DNA from: Lithobates sylvaticus
Taxonomy: Eukaryota > Chordata > Amphibia > Anura > Ranidae
Reading direction: 5' to 3'
NCBI GenBank assembly: GCA_028564925.1
Contig: CM053026.1
Span: 639,306,967-639,370,966 of the forward strand
DNA length: 64,000 bases
Shown: piece after piece, positions 43,363-55,175 of the stretch
Numbering within the stretch: the first letter of the stretch is position 1
How the letters are laid out: the number at the start of each line of letters is the position of its first letter
The notes under the pieces: model-generated
What the model was told of the DNA's origin: nothing
The model's database searches: none
What the model saw: the letters and a program-made list of their open reading frames with translations, nothing else
Translations under genes and position numbers: made by a program

Positions 43363-43929
43363 ATGTCCTGGAGGCCACCAAGGAAAGGTATACACTCACA
43401 GGTCACTAAAAGAGGGCAAGCAGCCTCTGTGTCTACAGTCAACAGTGGTGCTCGTGGACATGGTGCATCCTGTACAGGTCTACATGCATAAGAGTTGATG
43501 GAGCGGATAACAAAGCCGTCCTCATCCTCTGTCACCCAGGCTCAGAGTAGTTTGCCTTCCTACGCAGCTGCCAAAATGGCCTATTCCACCGGCATCTTGT
43601 CCACAGTCACTCCTTCCATAGCCCCACCATCATGCACGGAGGGGTCCCCAGAATTATTCGACCACACTGTCGGTTATATGCTGCTGGAGGATGCGCAGCG
43701 TTTTGAAGGCTTTGATGTTGGTCCCCAGGTTGAAGAAGGGAGTAACGTGAGCCTAGAGAGAGAGGGTGCCACAAAAGGACAAGAAACTGGAAGTCATGTT
43801 GTACAGCAAGGCCCATTCCTGTGCCCAACAAGAGTAACTTTGAGGGCTTACAGTGTTGTTGCACCACCACCACCCAAGGACCAATTGTTCTGCCCCTGTT
43901 TAACAGGGGCATGTAATTTCAATTTTTGA
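43363..43929 (+). pseudogene. Unrecognised ORF, possibly the N-terminal part of a hAT transposase
   Basis: An open stretch from ATG 43,363 (MSWRPPRKGIHSQVTKRG) stops at 43,491. A second frame, 43,495-43,929, has Ser-rich SSSSVTQAQSSLPSY and then GSPELFDHTVGYMLLEDAQR, an acidic amphipathic stretch. I do not recognise a catalytic or zinc-finger motif. The position inside a hAT-like element, together with a protein-like composition unlike the noise frames here, suggests the first exon of an autonomous relative. This is inference. Confidence 0.35.
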
Positions 43930-44116
43930 TCTAATATTTCACAGCAGGGCCCGTTCCTGCCCCCAACAAGAGTAACTGTGAGGGGTTACAGTGTTGTGGC
44001 ACCACCGCCACCTTTTTCTGCCCCTGTTTAACAGGGGCATGTAATTACAATTTTTGATATAATATTTCACAGCAGGGCAAGTTCCTGTGTCCAACAAGAG
44101 TAACTGTGAGGGCATA
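43806..44116 (+). repeat. Tandem repeat, about 2.4 units of roughly 130 bp
   Basis: Units start near 43,804, 43,941 and 44,069 with ACAGCAGGGC or ACAGCAAGGC. Each contains CAACAAGAGTAACTGTGAGG, a GTTGTGGCACCACC stretch and CCCCTGTTTAACAGGGGCATG, itself a hairpin. The ORF upstream runs into the first unit. Confidence 0.85.
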
Positions 44117-44510
44117 TATATACTGCTGTTCAGAGTATATAGTGCCTGGGGGCCAGGGGGCCCCCACGCCATTTTTATTTTTAGTTTTGGTATTTTTATC
44201 TATATTGCCGGGCAATACATTACAGCCGCAAGCAGTTTAAATTCGATTTTTTCCTTTAGAAATGTCATTTTGCTGTGGCACTGTTATAAACATGGGGAAG
44301 ATGCGCTACTTTAAAGGCATATTAAGGACACCCCTAGGCACAATATTTAAAGGAATATTTCATTTTTATTGTTTCACTTTAAGCATTATTAAAATCGCTG
44401 CTCCTGAAAAAAACTTTATTTTTTAAAACTTTTTTTTGCATTGATACATGTCCCCTGAGGAAGGACCCGGGTCCCCAAACACTTTTTATGGCAATACCTT
44501 GCATATAAGC

Positions 44511-44669
44511 CAGGGATATGCAATTAGCAGACCTCCAGCTGTTGCAGAACTACAAGTCCCATGAGGCATAGCAAGACTCTGGCAGCCACAAGCATGACAC
44601 CCAGAGGCAGAGGCATGATGGGACTTGTAGTTTTGCAACAGCTGGAGGTACGCTAATTGCATATACCTG
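44511..44669. mobile_element. 159-bp hAT MITE with perfect target duplication
   Basis: CAGGGATATGCAATTAGC opens and GCTAATTGCATATACCTG closes it. Inner words CCAGCTGTTGCAGAACTACA and TAGTTTTGCAACAGCTGG face each other. ATATAAGC is present at 44,503-44,510 and 44,670-44,677. It landed inside the outer arm of the hAT-like relic, so it is younger than that. Confidence 0.93.
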
Positions 44670-44819
44670 ATATAAGCTTTTAAAATGAAAAAGTTTGTTT
44701 TTTTAACATTCGTGTCGAATATAGACTTTAACACTGTTCGTGTGTTTGAACAAATTTTTTGCCTGTTCGCATGTTTTGCTGCGAACTGAACCTGGGGGTG
44801 TTCAGCTCATGCCTACATC

Positions 44820-45600
44820 TGAGTGAAGCAGGGAAGGTGTTCAGGTGGTCTCAGCAAAATGGAGTATGTTGAGTATCTTTCTTGTGATATCTAAAGCCTG
44901 TCTACCTTCAGTGAAGCCCATGTGGTCTAGTTTAATGTCTGTGTTTAATAAAGATATTGGATGGAAATTGGAGGGAGTACAGTAGTTGGTCTTTCCCTGG
45001 CATGGGGAGAGTAACAATGTAGGTTTTCAGCAGTTCTGGGAGAAAAGCAGCCTGAGAAGCTGTTTTTGAGAAAAGGTTTGTGGATGAGGTGTTAAAAGAT
45101 CTTTGAACAATTTATAATATTTATTTGTGAAACCATCCAGTCCTTGTGATTTACAATTTGGCGAGGATTGGATAGTTCTTTTTATTTTTGAGGAGGTGAA
45201 TGGGCATTTAAACTGGACGAGTATTCCTCTGAAAGTGCAGGGAGGTGTAATTTAGAGAGAAAATCTATAATGTCAGACTCAAAGGGGTCTCATACTTTAA
45301 ATTATATAGGGAGCTTTAATAAACTGTGAAGGCATTCACAATATCCTTAGGATTTAGGAGTTTTCAAAAAGGATGAGTAAGATAAGAAATCCTAGTCTTG
45401 GTCTTTTGTACTCTGAGTCTATTGGCTATGAATTTCTCAGCTCTATTATTTTTTGTGTAATATTGGAGTCTAAGGTGGCAAGAAAGTTTAGCATGGTGAT
45501 CGTTTAGTAGGCATCATGACTCATGTCTAAGTTTAATGAGGTTTATGGACTGAATGAGGTCAGGGTTTTGCTTATTTTTAGATTCTAGACTTTAGATTCC
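44820..45600 (-). pseudogene. L1-clade LINE fragment, linker and start of RT
   Basis: Read on the minus strand, the part near 45,150-44,870 has GLDGFTNKYYKLFKDLL, FHPISLLNTDIK and GFTEGRQALDITRKI, the first RT blocks of an L1. A short stretch between LLNTDIK and GFTEGRQ is missing compared with the other copies. Upstream is the ORF2 linker, full of stops. It is bounded at 44,815 by the hAT-like terminus and about 45,610 by the next L1. Confidence 0.7.
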
Positions 45601-46200
45601 TATTTTGACAATTCTGTGCACACCGCGGCCTCCGGCCTAGTCCACGGCCTACCACCATTCTAGCTGACCCCGGTGCCATCCTCGAGCTCAGAGTGACTCA
45701 AACCTGCCATCCTCCATTCTGGCAGCACTGCACCACTCCCGCCTATCTCCCCACTATTTTGGAGGACTCCCAGAGTAAGCGGCCTAAAGAAGCAGACAGC
45801 TCTCCTCTCAGCCGCAGCTCCCGGCCAGCTGCCATCTTAGCTCCATCCGGCTCCATCCGGCTCTATCCTCTGGCGCTGACAGGTATAACCTCTCCATTCT
45901 TCTACCAGACAATACCACGCCATCCCCTGCCCTCATTCACATGATATGAGATGATTGCCTGGGAGTTTGGCCTAGAAATAAACACAGTCTGAGGCACTTG
46001 CCCTGGGGCTCCTAAGATGGCTGCATAGACCGAGAGCTCCGCACAGCTCCGACTGCCTAGCACCCATACAGGCATACAACATGCCTCAACACCCGCTTCA
46101 CTAACGGCCGTGGAGGGACAACAAGTCACAGCATCGCCCCATGTCAGCGGGACCAGTCCGCAGGTCCCTGGATGCACAGATTTCCCGAGCAAGAACTGCT

Positions 46201-47130
46201 CCTCTGGAATCCAAGATGGCGTCAGCGAGCCTGCCTCACACACAGGATACACAGGGCCCCTCTGCACACAGCACAGTTCCAGACTCCCTGCTCCTCAGCA
46301 CTGTCCCAGGGGCATCTGTAAGTATCCCTCCAACCTGACCTGCCCACTAATATAGCAGACATGTTCTCCAGATTTTCAAACATGCTCAGCATCAGCCTGT
46401 CCCAAACAGCAGCTAAAATTACAGGGGACATTAAGGCAGAACTCCAGAACTTAGGATCCCACATAGAAACGATTGAATTGCACCTGGACACTACAATCAC
46501 CAGAACCAACCAAAACACGGATCGAATACAGGATCTTCAAGACCAGCTCGAGTCATATCCAAGATGGATGACCTCGAGAATAGATCTTGCAGATATAACT
46601 TCAGGATTAGGGGTCTTCCTGAAACTGTCACGGATGTGAACGCAGCAGTTCGTTCTCTCCTTCAGGAACTCATTCCAGATATCCTCTCTCGCAGATTGGA
46701 ACTGGACAGGGCACATAGAGCTCTGGGGTCCCCCGCTCCGACGAGCTTCCAAGAGACATTATGGTAAAACCCCACTATTATGCGGTCAAGGAGGAGGTCA
46801 TGCAGCGGGCCAGCTCGGACACACAAATCAAGATCTGGGATCACCCTATCCAAGTCTTTGTGGACTTATCCCCATCCACAATTCATAAAAGGAGATCACT
46901 CAAACCAATCTTCTCAGTACTTTCTCAAAAGGACATAAAATTTTGGTGGCTGTTCCCATTCAATCTTAAATTTTCATTCAAGAACAAGTCGTATACCTTC
47001 TCCAAACTTCAGGAGGGATAAAACTCCACCTGGGACTTATCACTCAGATGCCAGCTTCTCCACCTTCAGGACCCGCCACAGGAGCCTCTAAAAGACAAAT
47101 GCCCACAAGCCTGCTTACTCCAGTATGGCA
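46201..47130 (+). pseudogene. L1-A ORF1 (RNA-binding protein)
   Basis: An Asn/Thr/Gln-rich coiled coil (46,361-46,570; SNMLSISLSQTAAKITGDIK start) is followed in the next frame by MDDLENRSCRYNFRIRGLPE (46,564), the start of the RRM-like core. A third frame (46,761-47,021) carries the C-terminal domain with SPSTIHKRRSLKPIFSVLSQ. Two frame changes break the gene. Domain order is normal for L1 ORF1. Confidence 0.82.
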
Positions 47131-48149
47131 GAAACCTAAACCAAAGCGGTCCAAAAATTCAGCGCCTACCTGAAAAGGCTGGATCCTTCTGTGAATATTT
47201 TGGTCTGATGAGCACACTCATTTTCTGGACCCTCAGTTTTTTTCCCCTGATTGGGGGGGGGGGGTTGTTACCCCTCTCTTTACATATTGTGGACAATTTA
47301 GAATATTATTCTTAATCTGAAGTTTAATTGTTACTGTTTTACGTAAGTTGTGAATTCCCTGGGTGAGCGGCTACGGCCACTATTGTGGAATTAATCTGGA
47401 CCTCTTTAGGCGGGACGAGTTGCAAAATGGAAACTATTTGAGGCAAAAGAAAAGGAGTAACCCTAGTTCCAGCTAACAAGGCCAGGAACAATCCATCACT
47501 GAAAATATCACCTCCTCAGGGTATTTTCCATAAGGGGGGAGGAGGGAGGACAAGGATGGCTAACAAGATAAAATAATGGGTCAGGCCTATCAGGGATACC
47601 CAGGTTATACTTGGGACTATCCTGATGGTTTACCTGACCCCATACTTGTCCAAACAGGTTATGCCCTTCACAGGGCTGTTATGTTTCAATTTTAGTGATT
47701 GTGTTTTTAATATACCACTATTGTTCAGTTCTACTCTTTAATGTTTGTTATAATACAAGGGCACTGCAGTCAGAGCACCTTACTTGTGCCTATTACTGTC
47801 TAGGAGACATGGATTTCCACTCTCCCCTGGACAGAGGTGCTTCTTGTCTGGTAAAAGAAGACTTTACTAATGTGATAAAGGGACTGTGGGGATCCAGTCC
47901 CGCATCCCCTCTGGAGATAGCTACATCTCCTTTTCAATGCTCTATGATTCCCTCTACTCTCTTTCTTGCTCATACATTTCTTTCTTCTAGATGTCCTGCC
48001 GGAAACTCTCACTTCTCCATCCTAACTGATCTGAATCCTAAGCACCTGGGCAACTCATCTGACTCCCTTTCACAAGACCTGCAGGTAAGTGGCTTTATGT
48101 TGATTGTGCTCCCTCCCTATCTGCTCCATAGCTGAGGTTGACAAACCAC

Positions 48150-49580
48150 ATCCCCCTTCATGAATAGCGTCCCACAACACACAGGGTCTGAATTCTCAGG
48201 TCAAAAGACAGAATTTTTTTCAATATTACCACAACCAAAAGATAGATGTGATCCTGCTTCAGGAAACTCACTTGCCAAGATCGTACAACCCTAAGTTCAT
48301 CCACCCTAAATACCCTACATTTTTCCTAGCTACAGTGGAAGATAAAATAAAGGGGGTAGCAATACTCTTTTCGCACAACTCAAAATTTACACTCCAGATG
48401 GAATTTAAAGACTGTAGATTCATCCTGCTCAAGGGGGTACTCGATGACCAGCTCTACTTACTATACTATATATATAGTATCTTACTATGCACCCAATCGA
48501 GGACAGGCAACATTTTTTGAGTACATGTCCTAGAAGCTGGGACCCTTGCTCAAGGGCACAATTGTAGTTGGGGGATTCCAACATGGCCTTTGACTCAAGA
48601 CTTGACAAAAAGCACCCATCGGGAGCCCAAAGAACTTGTCCTCCCAAACAAAGCCTCCAAATAGCTAGGCTAATTCACTAACAAAAACTAATAGATATCT
48701 GGAGAGAACTCAATCCCCAAATGCAAGACTTCACACACTTTTCACACCCACACCAATCCTTTCCCAGCATTGACCACATTTTCTTGTCCACAATGCACAT
48801 ACCCCTAGCACACAAATCATTCATAAGAGACTCAGTGTGGTCAGACCACTCTATAGTTTTCCTTCTTTTACAAAGACCCCAAGGCCCTAGAGGAAACATT
48901 CACTGGAGGGTAAATGAATCAATCCTTAGTGGCCCAGTGAGAACTACTGAAGTTGAGAGAGCCATCAATAACTATTTCCTCCTAAATGACATGGAAGGTG
49001 TAGCCCCAGAAACATTATGGGTGGCACATAAAGCCACCATTAAGGGAAACGTATTCAGATCTCTTCTCAAATCTGCAGAGCACACAGACTGGACATAGAT
49101 AAACTAGAAAAGGAATTCCTTAATATTCATAAGCAACATAAGAGGGACCCTGAATCCATACCTGCAGCTAAACTAGACAAAGCCAGATTAGCGTTAAATC
49201 TAGCTCTTACCTCCAAGGTGGAAAAACATCTACGATGGAGTGCAGCCCGATTCTATCACATGAGGGATAGAATGGACTCGATGCTAGCTGCCAGTCTAAC
49301 TCCCAAACCTCGCTCTCACACAAAAATTTGCCTTCCTAATGGCTCGGGGACGCATAACCCACAGAGAATTATGGGTACCTTCCATGATTTTATAAAAATC
49401 TTTATAGTGGATGGGCACAGGAAGACCACACTAGCATGGAGTCCTTTTTAGACACTCTACCTATCCCCAAACTAGAAGACCGCCATATAAAGGAATTAGA
49501 ATCTCCAATAACTGCTGAAGAGGTAGCCCTGGTTGTCAAAAACTTGAAACGGGGATCTGCCCCTGGATCTGATGGCTTCT
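48150..49580 (+). pseudogene. L1-A ORF2, endonuclease and linker
   Basis: NTQGLNSQVKRQ near 48,177 and VILLQETHLP at 48,248 are the endonuclease start and the catalytic Glu. SIDHIFLS at about 48,760 and WSDHSIVF at about 48,840 are its C-terminal signatures, with Asp and His intact. The linker ends with PGSDGFSNLYY at 49,563. Positions 48,398 onward are also present in a second copy at 51,516 because of a 3.1-kb tandem duplication. The frame has several stops and shifts. Confidence 0.82.
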
Positions 49581-51515
49581 CAAATCTTTACTATTAAATA
49601 TTCACACCCATCCTTTCCCCATACTTAGCACACTTCTTTAATGCATTAAGAAAGGGAGCTACCCTGGAGCGCTCACTTAATTCAGCCTTTATTACCAAAA
49701 CCCCAAAAGCAGGGAAAGACCCAGGGGAGGTTAGCAACGACAGACCCATATCGCTGATAAATAATGACCTGAAGATATATATTTCTTAACTTTATATCTT
49801 TATTAAAACATTTTTCATTATACATCATAACATACATTTCCCCATCACCCCTCACCCCCTCACACTCCCCCATCCAATAAGGGGAAAAGATAATACATCT
49901 ATAAGGTTTGAATTTCTCGGATGTTTGTTGAGTGGAGGGGTACTAATGTCTTCCACACTACCCATTCTATTACTCCGATCTCCTCTCCCAGCCCCCCTAC
50001 GCCAGCCAAACTACAATCCAGCAGTCACGGCCATCCATCTCGTCTTCCCATCTAACACTTTTTGGTCTCATTTACTCTACTCTCCCATTTCATTAGGTCA
50101 CATCCGGCCTTCCTTATGCTTTTACCCTTACATATTAATGCCTCTTGCATCCCACCAGGGTTTCCAGATCCTGTCATATTTCTTCAAACTGCCTTGTCTA
50201 ATATATGTTGCTTTTTCCTTCAGAATTGTCTTATTCATGCCATGTTCCCATTCCCTGCTGGATGGAGGCAGAGCCAATTGCCATCTCTGGGCTATCAATT
50301 TCCTTACATAGGAGAAGCTGCGCTAGAAATACCCAAATATAATATCTGGGCCAAACTAAACCAACATTAAGTGAACCTCAAAAATTACAAAGTCATGTGA
50401 TCAATATATTATCTTAATGAAAAGTATGTATAATAAATCTATTAAATAATCACGTGAAGAAATTATACCAAGTGAAAAATATATACCAAAACATATATAT
50501 ATATCAAAAATTATATATATATAAAAATTATATTATAGGTGAACAAAGTCCTTCAATGTAGTCCAAATTTAGTGAATGAAGTTATTGAACATCAGTGATA
50601 ATAAGAAAGAATAATTGGCACATATATCACACCGGCACCTTCTGAATAAAACGCTTACCAGAAAGTAAGCCAAATGTGCAATTGGCTTAAACCCAGCCTA
50701 GGCCTTTAAGTGGGGACATCATAAATGGAACCAGCAAGCAAACGAACAGAATCATTATTGTTGATCAATGGAAACAGAACTAATGGCTCCAGATGCAGGA
50801 TATACCCCAGGAAAAAGAATCACAAAATAGTATAATATTGCCTTAAAAAAACTGTAAATAAACATGTGATGTACGCACTTACAAAATAAAAGACATAAGA
50901 GTGCAAAAAAAGGGAGAGAGAACCCCAGTGATCCAGACGCTACTAATGGAAGTGTCCCAGCACCACACAGAGGGGCTTCTTACCAGCGGCAAGCCCAAAT
51001 CAGCACCAATACTCTTGAGCGATACACTTGTCGATTGGAATGAATATGGGGGAACCAGTCACATCCTCGATAGCGGAATATACATATATCATGAACTCAT
51101 GGATGGTGACTCTGTTCAACCAATATCCTCAATGTGCTCTATTCTTCTTCCAGCATCTTTCAAATATTTAGGTGTGCATGTTACTCCACAGCCATCCCAG
51201 CATACGCCCCCCTGCTTGTCAGCTGGAACCTCTCCCACATGAAGTGCCATCTCAAGGATATTGCCTGTGTTCTTAAACGGTAGTAGACCTCCCTCCTGGC
51301 TGCAGCAACTGCTCCAACACCAACTCCTATCAATTTCCTTGCCTGAAATAAGCATCTTAAGATTGCAACTTGAATATTTTCTGGGTTTCCCTCTCCCTCT
51401 ACCAGGCCTAGGACGCATAGCTTGACATTCAGGTCTAGGGAAACCCCAAATACATGATCTATAATTCCCAATACCTCCCTCCAATAGCGAAACAGCTTCG
51501 GCATCTCCAAAACAT
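48398..51515. repeat. 3.1-kb tandem duplication, copy 1
   Basis: The unit begins ATGGAATTTAAAGACTG and is repeated head to tail from 51,516. It contains part of L1-A ORF2 and the 3' part of L1-B with its 1.0-kb insertion. The two copies differ by scattered single-base changes and small indels (for example around 48,470 and 51,590), so identity is high but not total. Confidence 0.95.
50306..51326 (-). mobile_element. 1.0-kb retroposon of unknown family, copy 1
   Basis: The 14-base target copy CTATCAATTTCCTT lies at 50,292-50,305 and 51,327-51,340. It divides the L1-B ORF2 between ARKLI and AQRWQ. The insert is non-coding by eye, AT-rich with ATATATAT runs near 50,500, and without terminal inverted repeats. 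A 14-bp duplication suggests L1-type priming. The orientation is a guess. Confidence 0.75.
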
Positions 51516-54500
51516 ATGGAATTTAAAGACTGTAGATTCATCCTGCTCAAGGGGGTACTCGATGACCAGCTCTACTTACTATACTATATATATCTTACAA
51601 GGGGATATATATATCTTACTATGCACCCAATCGAGGACAGGCAAAATTTTTTGAGTACATGTCCTAGAAGCTGGGACCCTTGCTCAAATGCACAATTGTA
51701 GTTGGGGGATTCCAACATGGCCTTTGACTCAGGACTTGACAAAAAGCACCCATCGGGAGCCCAAAGAACTTGTCCTCCCAAACAAAGCCTCCAAATAGCT
51801 AGGCTAATTCACTAACAAAAACTAATAGATATCTGGAGAGAACTCAATCCCCAAATGCAAGACTTCACACACTTTTCACACCCACACCAATCCTTTCCCA
51901 GCATTGACCACATTTTCTTGTCCACAATGCACAATGTCCCTAGCGCACAAATCATTCATAAGAGACTCAGTGTGGTCAGACCACTCTATAGTTTTCATTC
52001 TTTTACAAAGACCCCAAGGCCCTAGAGGAAACATTCACTGGAGGGTTAATGAATCAATCCTTAGTGGCCCAGTGAGAACTACTGAGAGAGTTGAGAGAGC
52101 CATCAATAACTATTTCCTCCTAAATGACATGGAAGGTGTAGCCCCAGAAACATTATGGGTGGCACATAAAGCCACCATTAAGGGAAACGTATTCAGATCT
52201 CTTCTCAAATCTGCAGAGCACACAGACTGGACATAGATAAACTAGAAAAGGAATTCCTTAATATTCATAAGCAACATAAGAGGGACCCTGAATCCATACC
52301 TGCAGCTAAACTAGACAAAGCCAGATTAGCGTTAAATCTAGCTCTTACCTCCAAGGTGGAAAAACATCTACGATGGAGTGCAGCCCGATTCTATCACATG
52401 AGGGATAGAATGGACTCGATGCTAGCTGCCAGTCTAACTCCCAAACCTCGCTCTCACACAAAAATTTGCCTTCCTAATGGCTCGGGGACGCATAACCCAC
52501 AGAGAATTATGGGTACCTTCCATGATTTTATAAAAATCTTTATAGTGGATGGGCACAGGAAGACCGCACTAGCATGGAGTCCTTTTTAGACACTCTACCT
52601 ATCCCCAAACTAGAAGACCGCCATATAAAGGAATTAGAATCTCCAATAACTGCTGAAGAGGTAGCCCTGGTTGTCAAAAACTTGAAACGGGGATCTGCCC
52701 CTGGATCTGATGGCTTCTCAAATCTTTACTATTAAATATTCACACCCATCCTTTCCCCATACTTAGCACACTTCTTTAATGCATTAAGAAAGGGAGCTAC
52801 CCTGGAGCGCTCACTTAATTCAGCCTTTATTACCAAAACCCCAAAAGCAGGGAAAGACCCAGGGGAGGTTAGCAACGACAGACCCATATCGCTGATAAAT
52901 AATGACCTGAAGATATATATTTCTTAACTTTATATCTTTATTGAAACATTTTTCATTATACATCATAACATACATTTCCCCATCACCCTTCACCCCCTCA
53001 CACTCCCCCATCCAATAAGGGGAAAAGATAATACATCTATAAGGTTTGAATTTCTCGGATGTTTGTTGAGTGGAGGGGTACTAATGTCTTCCACACTACC
53101 CATTCTATTACTCCGATCTCCTCTCCCAGCCCCCCTACGCCAGCCAAACTACAATCCAGCAGTCACGGCCATCCATCTCGTCTTCCCATCTAACACTTTT
53201 CGGTCTCATTTACTCTTCTCTCCCATTTCATTAGGTCACATCCGGCCTTCCTTATGCTTTTACCCTTACATATTAATGCCTCTTGCATCCCAAAAGGGTT
53301 TCCAGATCCTGTCATATTTCTTCAAACTGCCTTGTCTAATATATGTTGCTTTTTCCTTCAGAATTGTCTCATTCATGCCATGTTCCCATTCCCTGCTGGA
53401 TGGAGGCAGAGCCAATTGCCATCTCTGGGCTATCAATTTCCTTACATAGGAGAAGCTGCGCTAGAAATACCCAAATATAATATCTGGGCCAAACTAAACC
53501 AACATTAAGTGAACCTCAAAAATTACAAAGTCATGTGATCAATATGTTATCTTAATGAAAAGTATGTATAATAAATCTATTAAATAATCACGTGAAGAAA
53601 TTATACCAAGTGAAAAATATATACCAAAACATATATATATATCAAAAATTATGTATATATAAAAATTATATTATAGGTGAAAAAGTCCTTCAATGTAGTC
53701 CAAATTTAGTGAATGAAGTTATTGAACATCAGTGATAATAAGAAAGAATAATTGGCACATATATCACACCGGCACCTTCTGAATAAAACGCTTACCAGAA
53801 AGTAAGCCAAATGTGCAATTGGCTTAAACCCAGCCTAGGCCTTTAAGTGGGGACATCATAAATGGAACCAGCAAGCAAACGAACAGAATCATTATTGTTG
53901 ATCAATGGAAACAGAACTAATGGCTCCAGATGCAGGATATACCCCAGGAAAAAGAATCACAAAATAGTATAATATTGCCTTAAAAAAACTGTAAATAAAC
54001 ATGTGATGTACGCACTTACAAAATAAAAGACATAAGAGTGCAAAAAAAGGGAGAGAGAACCCCAGTGATCCAGACGCTACTAATGGAAGTGTCCCAGCAC
54101 CACACAGAGGGGCTTCTTACCAGCGGCAAGCCCAAATCAGCACCAATACTCTTGAGCGATACACTTGTCGATTGGAATGAATATGGGGGAACCAGTCACA
54201 TCCTCGATAGCGGAATATACATATATCATGAACTCATGGATGGTGACTCTGCTCAACCAATATCCTCAATGTGCTCTATTCTTCTTCCAGCATCTTTCAA
54301 ATATTTAGGTGTGCATGTTACTCCACAGCCATCCCAGCATACGCCCCCCTGCTTGTCAGCTGAAACCTCTCCCACATGAAGTGCCATCTCAAGGATATTG
54401 CCTGGGTTCTTAAACGGTAGTAGACCTCCCTCCTGGCTGCAGCAACTGCTCCAACACCAACTCCTATCAATTTCCTTGCCTGAAATAAGCATCTTAAGAT

Positions 54501-54652
54501 TGCAACTTGAATATTTTCTGGGTTTCCCTCTCCCTCTACCAGGCCTAGGACGCATAGCTTGACATTCAGGTCTAGGGAAACCCCAAATACATGATCTATA
54601 ATTCCCAATACCTCCCTCCAATAGCGAAACAGCTTCGGCATCTCCAAAACAT
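51516..54652. repeat. 3.1-kb tandem duplication, copy 2
   Basis: It follows copy 1 directly. At its end (CCAAAACATATGG) the L1-B sequence carries on into unique parts, whereas copy 1 stops at the same CCAAAACAT and restarts the unit. ATGG occurs at both edges of the breakpoint, a possible microhomology. All the inner annotations of copy 1 recur here about 3,118 to 3,140 bases later. Confidence 0.95.
53444..54463 (-). mobile_element. 1.0-kb retroposon of unknown family, copy 2
   Basis: Same insertion as 50,306-51,326, carried into copy 2 by the tandem duplication. The target copies CTATCAATTTCCTT are at 53,430-53,443 and 54,464-54,477. It is not an independent insertion. Confidence 0.75.
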
Positions 54653-54830
54653 ATGGGTTAAATCCCCCTCTGTTTCCCCACACCTGGAGCATCCAGTCTT
54701 TGACCAAATAGAAAAAGTTTTTGCGGGGAAACAAGTGTAACATCGTCTGGGAGGGGGAGAGCGAGACCAATGGGGCGAGTTCCAAGATTCTGCTCCACTT
54801 ATCTATATTTCCCAGATATAGTGTATACAA
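54478..54830 (-). pseudogene. L1-B ORF2, C-terminal segment (copy 2 of the duplication)
   Basis: The frame 54,830-54,318 has YLGNIDKWSRILELA and WGNRGGFNPYVLEMPKLFRYW, then VFGVSLDLNVKLCVLGLVEG, the region around and after the knuckle. CCHC residues are not intact. At 54,464 a 1.0-kb repeat interrupts it; the gene's last part (RKLIAQRWQLALPPSS, IWKPWWDARGINM) lies beyond at 53,443-53,290. The same parts occur in copy 1 at 51,515-51,341 and 50,305-50,140. Confidence 0.8.
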
Positions 54831-55175
54831 GGGCGCTCCGAGCTTTCACACATCTTTTTCCCACTTCCGCCTGTATGGTGGGGCTTCTATCCCTCCCAGA
54901 CTCCCAGACTCCCCTTGTACATGTATGGATATACTTTCGATATTAGACCTTTCTAAATTTTTGCGTTAATTTTCTGGAGCAGATAAATCTTGCTCCATTT
55001 CAATATCTTCCCTCTAAACTGTTCTCCCAGAGCATGCCTAATCTGTAGATACAGTATATAAAGAAAGACTTATTCGGTGCATATTGCATATTGCATATTG
55101 ATCTCTCAGTTCCTGGAAAGATTTCAAAATACCATATTGATATAGCTGGCTAATGAAATTTATTCCACACCTTTC

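Larger units (their letters stand above)
43245..44815 (+). mobile_element. hAT-like relic with unknown ORF and tandem repeats
   Basis: The right end GGGGGTGTTCAGCTCATGCCTA is the TAGGGATGGGC-family terminus in decayed form, and the preceding 600 bases match the outer arm of the 40.6-kb element (TTTATGGCAATACC, ATTGATACATGTCCCC). The left end is not recognised; it starts right after the TTAA of the neighbouring element. It encloses an ORF, a tandem array and a small MITE. Confidence 0.6.

Noticed and set aside
48398-54652. The two 3.1-kb copies as a pair of LTRs
   Set aside because: They abut directly, lack TG...CA ends, and contain LINE coding sequence and a nested insert.
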